A stretch of DNA of 8,710 nucleotides from an uncultured Selenomonadaceae bacterium (GTDB lineage: Bacteria; Bacillota; Negativicutes; Selenomonadales; Selenomonadaceae). The stretch lies in contig CAJTSO010000062.1 in the NCBI GenBank assembly GCA_910579115.1, positions 1 to 8,710 on the forward strand, in the 5' to 3' direction. The position numbers and the translations under genes are program-made. Under the pieces are notes generated by a model. The model was not told where the DNA came from, ran no database searches, and saw only the letters and a program-made list of their open reading frames with translations. Shown piece after piece: positions 1 to 6,897 of the stretch (position 1 is the stretch's first letter; every line of letters starts with the position of its first letter).

Positions 1-49
1 CTACTTAGAGAAGCTGAACGCAGTGAAAGCTGAACTTAGTAGTTTGTAA
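1..49 (+). CDS. Possible 3' end of an upstream gene (HsdS-like tail?), partial
   Basis: An open frame enters from the left edge (codons from position 2) and stops at TAA 47-49, giving the tail YLEKLNAVKAELSSL. Leucine/valine spacing fits a short amphipathic or coiled-coil helix, which is how many Type I specificity subunits (HsdS) end, and hsdS commonly lies just upstream of hsdR. The same bases, however, belong to a repeat module seen again near 7207-7253, so the reading frame may have been completed by a repeat or may not be coding at all. Fifteen residues are too few to identify a family; HsdS is inference from position only. Confidence 0.25.
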   Translation, partial: YLEKLNAVKAELSSL

Positions 50-80
50 GAGGTGGCACATCGTCAGATGTGCCGGAGAG
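1..80. repeat. Partial copy of the modular hairpin repeat (copy C)
   Basis: CTTAG (4-8) and CTTAG (35-39) bracket a variable core, and the right flank TAGTTTG (40-46) gives a 12-base match, CTTAGTAGTTTG, to positions 7242-7253. The left flank CTA (1-3) is complementary to the start of that right flank and is cut by the window edge. A second hairpin follows immediately: GGCACATC (55-62), loop GTCA, GATGTGCC (67-74), a perfect 8-bp stem with no T-run after it, so it is not a terminator. The order (CTTAG module, then a small hairpin module) matches the copy at 7199-7290. The element sits directly before the hsdR ribosome binding site. Confidence 0.5.
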
Positions 81-110
81 GGCAGAGAGGGCAGGAAAGG
101 AGAATACCCT

Positions 111-3100
111 ATGAGCTCATACAACATCGTTGCGGAAAGCAATGAAAGCACCGTTGTAGCTGAATATGCGCCGGAAAGCTCTCGCTCCGACGCCTATCAG
201 AGCGAAGCGGCGCTGGAGGCGGCATTTATCAAAATTCTGGGCGAACAGGGCTATGAATATGCGGCTATCCATAGCGCCGCCGCCCTCATTGCCAATCTCC
301 GCCGGCAGCTGGAACTGCTCAACAACTACCGGTTTACGGATAAGGAATGGGACAGCTTTTTCAAGAGCAGGATTGCCAATTCCAATGAGGGCATCGTGGA
401 AAAGACCCGAAAGATTCAGGAGGACTATGTTCAGAATCTGACCCGCGAGGACGGCACGACCCTGAACATCTCTTTGCTCGACAAGAAGAATATCCACAAC
501 AACCGCCTGCAAGTCATCAACCAGTATGAGGAAACAGCCGGAAAACATGACGCCCGGTACGATGTGACGATTCTGGTCAACGGCCTGCCGCTGGTTCACA
601 TGGAGCTGAAACGCCGGGGCGTGACAATCAAGGAGGCCTTCAACCAGATCAACCGCTATCAGCGGGACAGCTTCTGGGCCGGCTGCGGGCTGTACGAGTA
701 TGTGCAGATTTTCGTTATCTCCAACGGCACCTTCACAAAGTATTATTCCAACACCACCAGAGCGAGCCATATCAAAGAGAATGAGGGTACAGGCAGAAAG
801 CGCGGCCGGAAAACCTCCAACAGCTTTGAGTTCACTTCCTGTTGGGCAGACGGCGGCAACAAGGTCATTCCCGACCTGGTGGACTTCACAAAGACGTTTT
901 TCGCAAAGCACACCATTCTGAATATTCTGACAAAATACTGCGTGTTCACCTCCGAGGAATTACTGCTGGTCATGCGGCCTTATCAGATTGTGGCGACCGA
1001 GCGTATTTTGAACCGCATCGAGGTGTCCGCAAACTATAAGAAAGCAGGCACTATCGAAGCCGGGGGATATATCTGGCACACCACCGGAAGCGGCAAGACC
1101 CTGACCTCCTTCAAGACTGCCCAGCTGGCCGCCGGGCTGCCCTATATCGACAAGGTTCTGTTCGTGGTTGACCGTAAGGACTTGGACTACCAGACCATCA
1201 GGGAATACGACCGCTTTGAAAAGGGGGCAGCCAACGGGAATAAGAGTACCGCCGTTTTACAAAGACAGCTGGAGGACGGTACTTCCCGAATTATCGTAAC
1301 CACCATTCAGAAGCTGGACGTATTCATCACAAAAAATCCGAACCACCCCATCCGCAGCAAGCATATCGTGCTGGTGTTCGACGAGTGCCACCGCAGCCAG
1401 TTTGGCGATATGCACGCCCGAATTGTGGGCGGGCAGATAAAAAAGGGCGAAAAGATAATCAAGGTAGACAAATATTTCAGGAACTACCACATTTTCGGCT
1501 TTACCGGTACGCCGATTTTCGCGGTCAATGCCCAGGCAGGGGGCAATCCGAATTTACGAACCACCGGGCAGGCCTTTGGGGCGAAGCTCCATACTTACAC
1601 CATCGTGGATGCAATCAATGATGGAAACGTCCTGCCGTTCCGCATTGACTACATCAATACCGTCAAGCAGAAGGACGACAGCAAGGACAAGAAGGTTCCC
1701 GCCATAGATACTGAGGAAGCGCTGGCCTCTCAGGAGCGCATCTCTGAAGTCGTGAAATACGTTCTGGAGCATTTCGACCAAAAGACAATGCGGAATTCCT
1801 ATTACAACCGGAAAGGCCGGCGAGTGAACGGCTTCAACTCCCTGTTCGCCGTCAGCTCGATTCCCGTCTGTAAAAAGTATTATCTGGAGCTGAAGAAGCA
1901 GTTAGCGGAACAGCATCGGGACTTAATCATTGCTGCTATCTTCTCTTTTGCCCCTAATGAGGCGGATAGCGCCGATGGTATTTTGGCCGATGAAAGCTTT
2001 GGCACCGACGGCCTTGACCAGAGCTCCCGGGATTTTCTGGATATGGCAATCGGGGACTACAACAGGATTTTTAAAACCAACTTCGATACGTCCGGCAAGG
2101 GCTTTCAGGATTACTACAAGGACCTTTCCGATAAGGTTAAGAACCGGGAAGTGGATTTGCTGATCGTGGTCAATATGTTCTTAACGGGCTTCGATGCGAC
2201 AACGCTTAACACTCTCTGGGTAGACAAGAACCTGAAAATGCACGGTTTGATACAGGCCTTTTCCCGGACGAACCGCATACTCAATTCGGTTAAGACCTTT
2301 GGCAACGTCGTTTGCTTCCGGGACCTGGAAGAGGCCACCCAGGAAGCAATCGCCCTGTTCGGGGACAAAGAAGCAAAGGGCATTGTCCTTCTGAAGTCCT
2401 ATGATGATTATTACTATGGCTGCGTCGATGATAAAGGGCGCCAGCAGAAGGGATACGAGCAGCGCATTGCCGAGCTGCTCCAGAAGTATCCGCTGGGACA
2501 GCCGATTGCCGGCGATCAGAACAAGAAGGATTTTATCGTCCTGTTCGGCAGCATCCTCCGGTTGAGAAATATTCTCTCCGCCTTTGACCGCTTTGCCGGA
2601 AATGAAATTTTAGCCCCCATCGACTTCCAGGATTACACAGGCACATACCATGATGTATATGAGGAAATCAAACCGAAACCGGGAAGCAGGGACAGCATTA
2701 TGGATGACGTTGTCTTTGAAATGGAGCTTGTCAAACAGGTGGAAGTCAACATCGACTATATCCTGATGCTGGTGGCAAAGTACCACGATGGCAACTGTGA
2801 GGATAAGGAAATCCTTGTGGCGATCGATAAAGCGATCAGGTCCAGCTTGCAGCTCAGGTCCAAAAAGGAGCTGATTGAAAACTTTATTGATACCATCAAT
2901 ATAAACACCGATGTGAATGCTGACTGGCAGCGTTTTGTGAGAGAGCAGAGCGAAGCCGACATCCAGACCTTGATTGCCGAAGAAAAGCTGAAGCCGGAGG
3001 AAGCAAGGAAATTCCTGGAGAATGCTTTCCGGGACGGGGTGCTCAAAACCACCGGCACAGACATGGACCGGTTGATGCCGCCGGTTTCCCGCTTCGGAGG

Positions 3101-3299
3101 CGGTTCCCGGGATAAGAAGAAGCGGACGGTTATCGAAAAGCTAAAGGGATTCTTTGAAAAATATTTCGGGCTGATTGTCCCGGAGGCTTCAAAAGAAACG
3201 GATAGGGTTACATACCTTTATGATACGGAGCCTTGTGGTATGGAGCCAACGCTGGCTGTGGCGGCAGAGGAACCGGCGCGTTACGGAAAAGATGGTTGA
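111..3299 (+). CDS. hsdR: Type I restriction enzyme HsdR subunit (motor and nuclease), EcoR124I-like
   Basis: HsdR is the ATP-driven DNA translocase and nuclease of a Type I restriction-modification complex. It works with HsdM and HsdS to cut unmodified DNA at a distance from the recognition site. Seen in the 1062 residues: an N-terminal nuclease domain (about 25-280) with the PD-(D/E)xK residues D151, E165 and K167 (ELK) and a QxxxY motif at Q179-Y183; Walker A TTGSGKT at 324-330; the DECH box at 424-427; FTGTP at 464-468; TGFD at 692-695; motif VI QAFSRTNR at 715-722; then a helical C-terminal region (about 800-1030) that in this family contacts the methyltransferase. Length is normal for the EcoR124I (IC) branch, whose catalytic residues I recall having the same numbers. 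ATG 111 is preceded by AAAGGAG (96-102) at 8 bases. The frame is unbroken and all key motifs are present, so it is probably functional. hsdM/hsdS are expected upstream, outside the window; no promoter is visible here, consistent with operon transcription. Confidence 0.97.
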   Translation: MSSYNIVAESNESTVVAEYAPESSRSDAYQSEAALEAAFIKILGEQGYEYAAIHSAAALIANLRRQLELLNNYRFTDKEWDSFFKSRIANSNEGIVEKTRKIQEDYVQNLTREDGTTLNISLLDKKNIHNNRLQVINQYEETAGKHDARYDVTILVNGLPLVHMELKRRGVTIKEAFNQINRYQRDSFWAGCGLYEYVQIFVISNGTFTKYYSNTTRASHIKENEGTGRKRGRKTSNSFEFTSCWADGGNKVIPDLVDFTKTFFAKHTILNILTKYCVFTSEELLLVMRPYQIVATERILNRIEVSANYKKAGTIEAGGYIWHTTGSGKTLTSFKTAQLAAGLPYIDKVLFVVDRKDLDYQTIREYDRFEKGAANGNKSTAVLQRQLEDGTSRIIVTTIQKLDVFITKNPNHPIRSKHIVLVFDECHRSQFGDMHARIVGGQIKKGEKIIKVDKYFRNYHIFGFTGTPIFAVNAQAGGNPNLRTTGQAFGAKLHTYTIVDAINDGNVLPFRIDYINTVKQKDDSKDKKVPAIDTEEALASQERISEVVKYVLEHFDQKTMRNSYYNRKGRRVNGFNSLFAVSSIPVCKKYYLELKKQLAEQHRDLIIAAIFSFAPNEADSADGILADESFGTDGLDQSSRDFLDMAIGDYNRIFKTNFDTSGKGFQDYYKDLSDKVKNREVDLLIVVNMFLTGFDATTLNTLWVDKNLKMHGLIQAFSRTNRILNSVKTFGNVVCFRDLEEATQEAIALFGDKEAKGIVLLKSYDDYYYGCVDDKGRQQKGYEQRIAELLQKYPLGQPIAGDQNKKDFIVLFGSILRLRNILSAFDRFAGNEILAPIDFQDYTGTYHDVYEEIKPKPGSRDSIMDDVVFEMELVKQVEVNIDYILMLVAKYHDGNCEDKEILVAIDKAIRSSLQLRSKKELIENFIDTININTDVNADWQRFVREQSEADIQTLIAEEKLKPEEARKFLENAFRDGVLKTTGTDMDRLMPPVSRFGGGSRDKKKRTVIEKLKGFFEKYFGLIVPEASKETDRVTYLYDTEPCGMEPTLAVAAEEPARYGKDG

Positions 3300-3382
3300 G
3301 GCTCCTGGCATGATAGCGGGAACTTGATCAGGCCAAATTAACAGCTTCAAGGCCGTAGGCAGCGGCGTTATAAAACCAAAAA

Positions 3383-3423
3383 AATAATGAAGCCAACCGG
3401 TTCAACCGGTTGGCTTCATTATT
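3383..3423. terminator. Perfect 20-bp palindromic terminator after hsdR, probably bidirectional
   Basis: The 20 bases at 3383-3402 are exactly complementary to 3404-3423, giving a very stable stem (18 bp or more around a TTCAA loop). An A-tract precedes the stem on the plus strand (3378-3384), so a minus-strand transcript would have a strong U-run after the hairpin. On the plus strand the tail is only ATTATTCTAG, a weaker U-run partly inside the stem. It separates hsdR from the independently promoted gene at 3505. The remaining bases from 3300 to 3382 show nothing recognisable. Confidence 0.8.
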
Positions 3424-3445
3424 CTAGTCGTCACATGAATAGAAA

Positions 3446-3474
3446 TTGACAAGAATGACTACAATGACTACAAT
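3446..3474 (+). promoter_or_regulatory. Sigma-A-type promoter of the AlbA_2 gene
   Basis: TTGACA (3446-3451) is a perfect -35 and TACAAT (3469-3474) matches five of six bases of the -10, with the ideal 17-bp spacer. Transcription would begin near 3481, leaving a leader of about 24 bases that contains AGGAGG (3493-3498), six bases before ATG 3505. The gene is therefore likely transcribed independently of hsdR. Confidence 0.8.
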
Positions 3475-3490
3475 GATGACTAAGATCATT
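3454..3490. repeat. 9-bp tandem repeats and inverted repeat over the promoter (candidate operator)
   Basis: AATGACT occurs at 3454-3460 and 3463-3469, and a third copy with a TGA insertion (AATGATGACT) at 3472-3481, a 9-bp period filling the space from the -35 to the start point. An inverted repeat AATGAT (3472-3477), 7-bp spacer, ATCATT (3485-3490) covers the -10 end and the predicted start. Such placement would let a bound regulator block polymerase. The downstream product has a C-terminal winged helix, so autoregulation is plausible, but the binding protein is unknown. Confidence 0.45.
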
Positions 3491-3504
3491 ATAGGAGGTG
3501 CCTT

Positions 3505-4809
3505 ATGATCTTTGCTGAAAGCGAAACAGTTGAACTAAAATCCGTAGTTGTGGCAGATATTTGCAAGGAAGAGATCGCTTTTGCCAATACAAAAGGAGGC
3601 ACCCTTTATGTGGGTATTGAGGATGACGGTACAGTGGCAGGCGTGGACAATGCCGATCAGGCTACTTTGCAAATAAATAATATGGTGCGGGATTCCATCA
3701 AGCCTGATGTCACCATGTTTGTCCGCTATGAAACGCAGGCCGTAGACGGTAAAAATATCATCGCTGTGACTGTTCAAAAGGGCACAGACCGCCCCTATTA
3801 TCTGGGCAGTAAGGGATTAAAGCCCAGTGGTGTCTATGTCCGCAACGGTACATCGGCTGATCCTGCTACCGATACAGCCATCCGTAAAATGATAAAGGAG
3901 ACCGATGGAGACAGTTTTGAAGCTATGCGCTCCCTGGAACAAAATCTGACATTTAGGGCAGCCGAAGCCCAGTTTGCCAAGGGAAATATTCCTTACGATG
4001 CTGTCAAGATGCAGACATTGGGGCTGATTTCTCCTGACGGGATTTACTCCAATGTGGCGCTGCTCTTGTCCGATCAATGTCCAAACAGCATCAAGGCCGC
4101 AACCTTTGCCGGTGTTGATCAGAGTATGTTCCAGGACAGACGGGAATTTACCGGGTCCCTGTTTCAGCAGATGGAGGATCTGTATGCCTATCTCTCCCTG
4201 CACAACCAAATTAGGGCTACCTTTGAGGGGCTGTACCGAACCGATACCAGGGATTACCCGGAAGAAGCCCTGCGGGAAGCCCTGATGAATTCTCTGGTAC
4301 ACCGGGACTATTCCTTCAGCGCAAGTACCCTCGTCAGCATCTACGATGACAGGATAGAATTCGTTTCCGTCGGCGGGTTGCCCGCTGGGATCACCCTGGA
4401 TGATATTATGCTGGGGCTCTCTGTTTGCCGAAACCCCACATTGGCCGCTGTATTCTATCGTTTGCAGCTGATTGAAGCCTACGGAACCGGTATGCCAAAA
4501 ATCATGAAAGCGTATGCAGGTACAGGCATGGCGCCCCGCATTGAAGTAACAGGCAACGCTTTCAAAATAACTCTGCCCAATAGGAATGAAGGCAGGATAG
4601 CGGCGGATACTGTGCCCGGTGAAAGCAAATCAAACGAGGAAAGGATCCTTGATTTAATTGCCCAAAAGGGCCAGGTGGCGCGCGGCGATGTAGATCAGCT
4701 TTTGGATGTCAGCCAAACAACGTCAAGCCGCATTCTAAAACGAATGGCTGCGGAGGGGATGATCTACCAGGAGGGAAGCGGCAAAAAGACCAGGTATAAG
4801 AAAAGATAA
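3505..4809 (+). CDS. AlbA_2 (Schlafen-like) DNA-binding protein with RecG-C-type ATPase domain and winged helix
   Basis: This 434-residue protein has the architecture often annotated as ATP-binding or putative DNA/RNA-binding protein. Residues 4-116 match the AlbA_2/Schlafen fold: ESETVELK at 5-12, the family hallmark AFANTKGGTLYVGIEDDG at 25-42, and YVRNG at 111-115. Residues about 252-358 resemble the HATPase_c_4 domain (RecG C-terminal-like), with an N-box EALMNSLVHRDY (258-269; E258, N262), IEFVSVGGLP (284-293) and the glycine motif YGTGMPKI (326-333). Residues about 377-434 form a winged helix (ILDLIAQKGQVARGDVDQLL, then a basic tail KKTRYKKR). The exact reaction is not established; family members are variously linked to transcription control and to defence loci. 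It lies downstream of hsdR on the same strand but behind a terminator and its own promoter, so it is an associated gene rather than a proven subunit. Start ATG has AGGAGG at 6-base spacing. No truncation is visible. Confidence 0.88.
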   Translation: MIFAESETVELKSVVVADICKEEIAFANTKGGTLYVGIEDDGTVAGVDNADQATLQINNMVRDSIKPDVTMFVRYETQAVDGKNIIAVTVQKGTDRPYYLGSKGLKPSGVYVRNGTSADPATDTAIRKMIKETDGDSFEAMRSLEQNLTFRAAEAQFAKGNIPYDAVKMQTLGLISPDGIYSNVALLLSDQCPNSIKAATFAGVDQSMFQDRREFTGSLFQQMEDLYAYLSLHNQIRATFEGLYRTDTRDYPEEALREALMNSLVHRDYSFSASTLVSIYDDRIEFVSVGGLPAGITLDDIMLGLSVCRNPTLAAVFYRLQLIEAYGTGMPKIMKAYAGTGMAPRIEVTGNAFKITLPNRNEGRIAADTVPGESKSNEERILDLIAQKGQVARGDVDQLLDVSQTTSSRILKRMAAEGMIYQEGSGKKTRYKKR

Positions 4810-4910
4810 CGCTATTGTCTGCGAAAATACCACAGTAATTTGTTCAGAGCAGCGGAGGCAGTCCGCAGGGAATATGCCTGGAAAACCGGTGGGAACAATT
4901 TTTTCCCGCA

Positions 4911-4940
4911 TTGACAGGGGAATGACGGATAAGATAAAAT
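4911..4940 (+). promoter_or_regulatory. Promoter of the gamma-carbonic anhydrase gene
   Basis: TTGACA (4911-4916), an 18-bp spacer and TAAAAT (4935-4940, five of six consensus bases) lie 60 bases before the start codon. The gap 4810-4999 also holds two short stems, GCGGA/TCCGC (4852-4866) and GGGAA/TTCCC (4891-4907). Neither is followed by a T-run, so no clear terminator is seen for the preceding gene. Confidence 0.7.
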
Positions 4941-4999
4941 TACTAAAAATATAGGTTTGTTCACAGTAGCTTTAGATAAAGGAGAAAGGCTGGTGCGAA

Positions 5000-5590
5000 A
5001 TGGAGTACATTAAAATTAAAGAGCAGGATGCCAGGCATTATATTTACGAGTTTGAGGGCAGGTATCCCGTGATCGATCCGAAGGCCTACGCTTTCAGTAC
5101 AGCAGTCCTGGTGGGAGACGTGGAGCTGAAGGAATATGCCAGCGTCTGGCCCAACGTTACCATCCGGGGGGATGTGAACCGGATCGTGGTGGGCCGCTAC
5201 AGCAACATTCAGGACAACTGCTGCCTCCATGTGGCGGATGACTACGCCTGCATCGTGGGGGACTACGTTACCGTGGGCCACAGCGTCACCCTCCACGCCT
5301 GCACCGTGGAGGACTACTGCCTCATCGGCATGGGAGCCACCATCCTGGATGGTGCCGTTATCGGCCGGGGCTCTATCGTGGGGGCCGGGGCCCTTGTCAC
5401 CAAGGGAACCATCGTCCCGCCGAATTCTCTCGTCCTCGGCTCTCCAGCCAAGGTGGTCAAGACCATGAATGAGGACGGCATCAAGGCTATCCACGCCCAG
5501 GCCGTAAAGTATAAGTCCGAGTGGGCGGAGAAGTACGGCCTTGCCCCTGACATCGGCGGCGAGGTTTACGACGGGTCACATATTGTCTGA
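5000..5590 (+). CDS. Gamma-class carbonic anhydrase family protein (CamH/YrdA/PaaY type)
   Basis: A 196-residue cytosolic protein built of hexapeptide repeats forming a left-handed beta-helix, a fold that trimerises and binds metal between subunits; family members hydrate CO2 or are annotated as gamma-CA-like. Visible residues correspond to the Cam archetype: R56 and D58 (RGD), Q71, and the metal-ligand histidines H77, H94 and H99; the five-residue spacing of the last two equals that of Cam H117/H122. The interval from the first ligand to the second is short (17 residues), so the acidic loop and proton-shuttle glutamates of Cam are absent, as in CamH/YrdA/PaaY proteins. Activity therefore cannot be assumed. 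Hexapeptide turns run to about residue 150 (LVLGSPAKVVK), followed by a C-terminal helix. ATG 5000 has GGAGAAAGG (4981-4989) upstream, with a loose spacing of about 10 bases. The gene is monocistronic and convergent with the next gene. Confidence 0.93.
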   Translation: MEYIKIKEQDARHYIYEFEGRYPVIDPKAYAFSTAVLVGDVELKEYASVWPNVTIRGDVNRIVVGRYSNIQDNCCLHVADDYACIVGDYVTVGHSVTLHACTVEDYCLIGMGATILDGAVIGRGSIVGAGALVTKGTIVPPNSLVLGSPAKVVKTMNEDGIKAIHAQAVKYKSEWAEKYGLAPDIGGEVYDGSHIV

Positions 5591-5601
5591 TAGTTAAGAC
5601 G

Positions 5602-5909
5602 GACGGCGAAGCCGCCTCAGACTGTTGATAAAGCCACTTATTCACTTTGAGGCTCCACTTTAGGGGAGCTGTCGCTGAAAGCGACTGAGGGGTGAAAATA
5701 TAAACCGTTTGCCTGGTTTTTCACCTCTCCGGCTCGACTAACTCACTTAGTGCGTCCGAATGAAATGATGGACACATTAAGTGAGTGTCATGCAGACGAC
5801 CTTAGCGATTGCCGAGCGTAGCGATGGCAGAGCTTAGGGAGTCGCACTCGCCGCCACCTCCCCTGGAGGGGAGGCTATTTTGTCGACAAGCTGAGACGGC
5901 TGCGCCGTC
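5602..5909. repeat. ~308-bp composite inverted repeat (copy A) between convergent genes
   Basis: The terminal arms 5602-5635 and 5873-5909 are imperfect inverted repeats (about 28 of 34 aligned bases pair, by eye). Inside, 5649-5665 and 5857-5875 also pair approximately. Between them are nested hairpins: GTCGC/GCGAC (5671-5685); a stem from GAGGGGTGAA to TTCACCTCTC (about 5687-5729); ACTCACTTA (5741-5749) with TAAGTGAGT (5778-5786); the CTTAG module 5801-5837; and CCTCCCC/GGGGAGG (5857-5874). No reading frame for a transposase is present. This is a MITE-like or mosaic REP-like element; mobility is inference. It fills the whole gap between the two convergent genes. Confidence 0.75.
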
Positions 5910-5918
5910 TCTTTTTTT
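5893..5918 (+). terminator. Intrinsic terminator for the gamma-carbonic anhydrase transcript
   Basis: GAGACGGC (5893-5900), loop TGC, GCCGTCTC (5904-5911), then seven Ts (5912-5918) form a classic rho-independent terminator. It is the right terminal arm of the composite repeat, so the repeat supplies the terminator. The T-run also encodes the last bases and stop of the convergent gene (TAA, complement of 5917-5919). Confidence 0.88.
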
Positions 5919-6849
5919 ACTGAGTCAGTGTAAGTGGCTCAGATTTTGTCTGGTCAGCGTCGACAGCGGTAATATATCCGGCGGCTACCATGTCCTTGAG
6001 GACGGTGTTCCGGCGGGCCACAGCGGCGTTGTAGTCCCGGTAGGGGGAATTGGCGCTGGGGGCCTGGATCATTCCGGCCAGCATGGCGCATTCGCCCAGG
6101 GTAAGGCCGGAGGGGGCTTTGCCGAAATAGCCGTAGGCGGCGTCCTTCAATCCGGTGTATCCGCCGCCGTAGTAGATGGAATTCAGGTAATATTCCAGGA
6201 TATCATCCTTGCTGCAACGGGCTTCGGTGAACAGTGTGAGGACAAGCTCCTCCACCTTCCGCTGGTAAGTCCGCTCCTCCGTGAGGAACAGATTTTTTAC
6301 CAGCTGCTGGGTGATGGTGCTGCCTCCCTGCTGGCTCTCCCCGTTTTGCATATTTACCAGAAAGGCTCTGACGATTGCTTCCGGATCAATTCCGTGGTGC
6401 TCGTAAAATTTCCGGTCCTCCACGGCCAGTATGGCCCAGCGCATATTGTCGGGAATATTTTCCAGGGCCGTGTAGCGGGAGGCGGGAGGCAGCCGCTCCT
6501 GGATGTGCTGGCGGATGAAAATGAGCCGGAGGACCTTGTGGATCATGTCCAGCTCCGCTTCTTCCTCCGGATTCCGCTGGCTTTCCCTCTCCCGGCGGTT
6601 CTCCTGCCGGGCTTCCTCTGCCTTTTCTTTGGGGGAGGGCGGGTTCATACCTTCGTTTAGCTTGTCCTGGATGGCGGCGCCTGCTTTGCCGGCGGCATCT
6701 CCGGCCATGTCAACGACGGTTTTGCCGAAATCAATAATTGTTTCGGCCGCTTTGCCGGTGTCCGGGATGTCCGCCCCAGCGGAAGGGGGACAGCTGTTTA
6801 TTATCGCTGCCGCCAGAATGATGGCGGCGAATTTTTTTTCTTTGTTCAT
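5917..6849 (-). CDS. Monofunctional peptidoglycan glycosyltransferase (GT51) with lipoprotein-like signal
   Basis: GT51 enzymes polymerise lipid II into glycan strands on the outer face of the membrane. In the 310 residues the domain spans about 118-295 with catalytic-site motifs VEDRKFYEHHG (E144, general base), GGSTITQQ (175-182), RKVEE (E200, second glutamate) and ILEYYLNSIYYG (217-228). The protein ends soon after this domain, so there is no transpeptidase domain: it is a monofunctional form. The N-terminus has a charged start (MNKEKK), a hydrophobic stretch 7-17 and INSC ending at C20, which fits a lipobox; an alternative reading is a normal signal cleaved after AGA (24-26) or an uncleaved anchor. 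A charged, probably helical linker (about 72-100, rich in E, K, R) separates it from the enzyme domain. ATG is preceded by AGGAG (complement 6859-6863) at 9 bases. The 3' end overlaps the terminator T-run of the convergent gene. Confidence 0.93.
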   Translation of the reverse strand: MNKEKKFAAIILAAAIINSCPPSAGADIPDTGKAAETIIDFGKTVVDMAGDAAGKAGAAIQDKLNEGMNPPSPKEKAEEARQENRRERESQRNPEEEAELDMIHKVLRLIFIRQHIQERLPPASRYTALENIPDNMRWAILAVEDRKFYEHHGIDPEAIVRAFLVNMQNGESQQGGSTITQQLVKNLFLTEERTYQRKVEELVLTLFTEARCSKDDILEYYLNSIYYGGGYTGLKDAAYGYFGKAPSGLTLGECAMLAGMIQAPSANSPYRDYNAAVARRNTVLKDMVAAGYITAVDADQTKSEPLTLTQ

Positions 6850-6888
6850 ACGGTCCGTCTCCTGAGAGCTTCAGAAATTTATATCAAG

Positions 6889-6897
6889 ATTATAACA
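6889..6897 (-). promoter_or_regulatory. Extended -10 promoter of the glycosyltransferase gene
   Basis: On the minus strand TGTTATAAT reads as an extended -10 (TGnTATAAT); the perfect TATAAT is the complement of 6889-6894, about 40 bases before the start codon. No good -35 lies 17 bases further upstream (ATTTCT there), as is usual when an extended -10 is used. Confidence 0.6.

Noticed and set aside
117..911. 264-codon open frame on the minus strand over hsdR
   Set aside because: Antisense to the nuclease domain of an intact hsdR; no motifs.
5809..6660. 283-codon open frame on the plus strand over the glycosyltransferase gene
   Set aside because: It begins inside the hairpin repeat and runs antisense to GT51 catalytic motifs; there is no recognisable domain.
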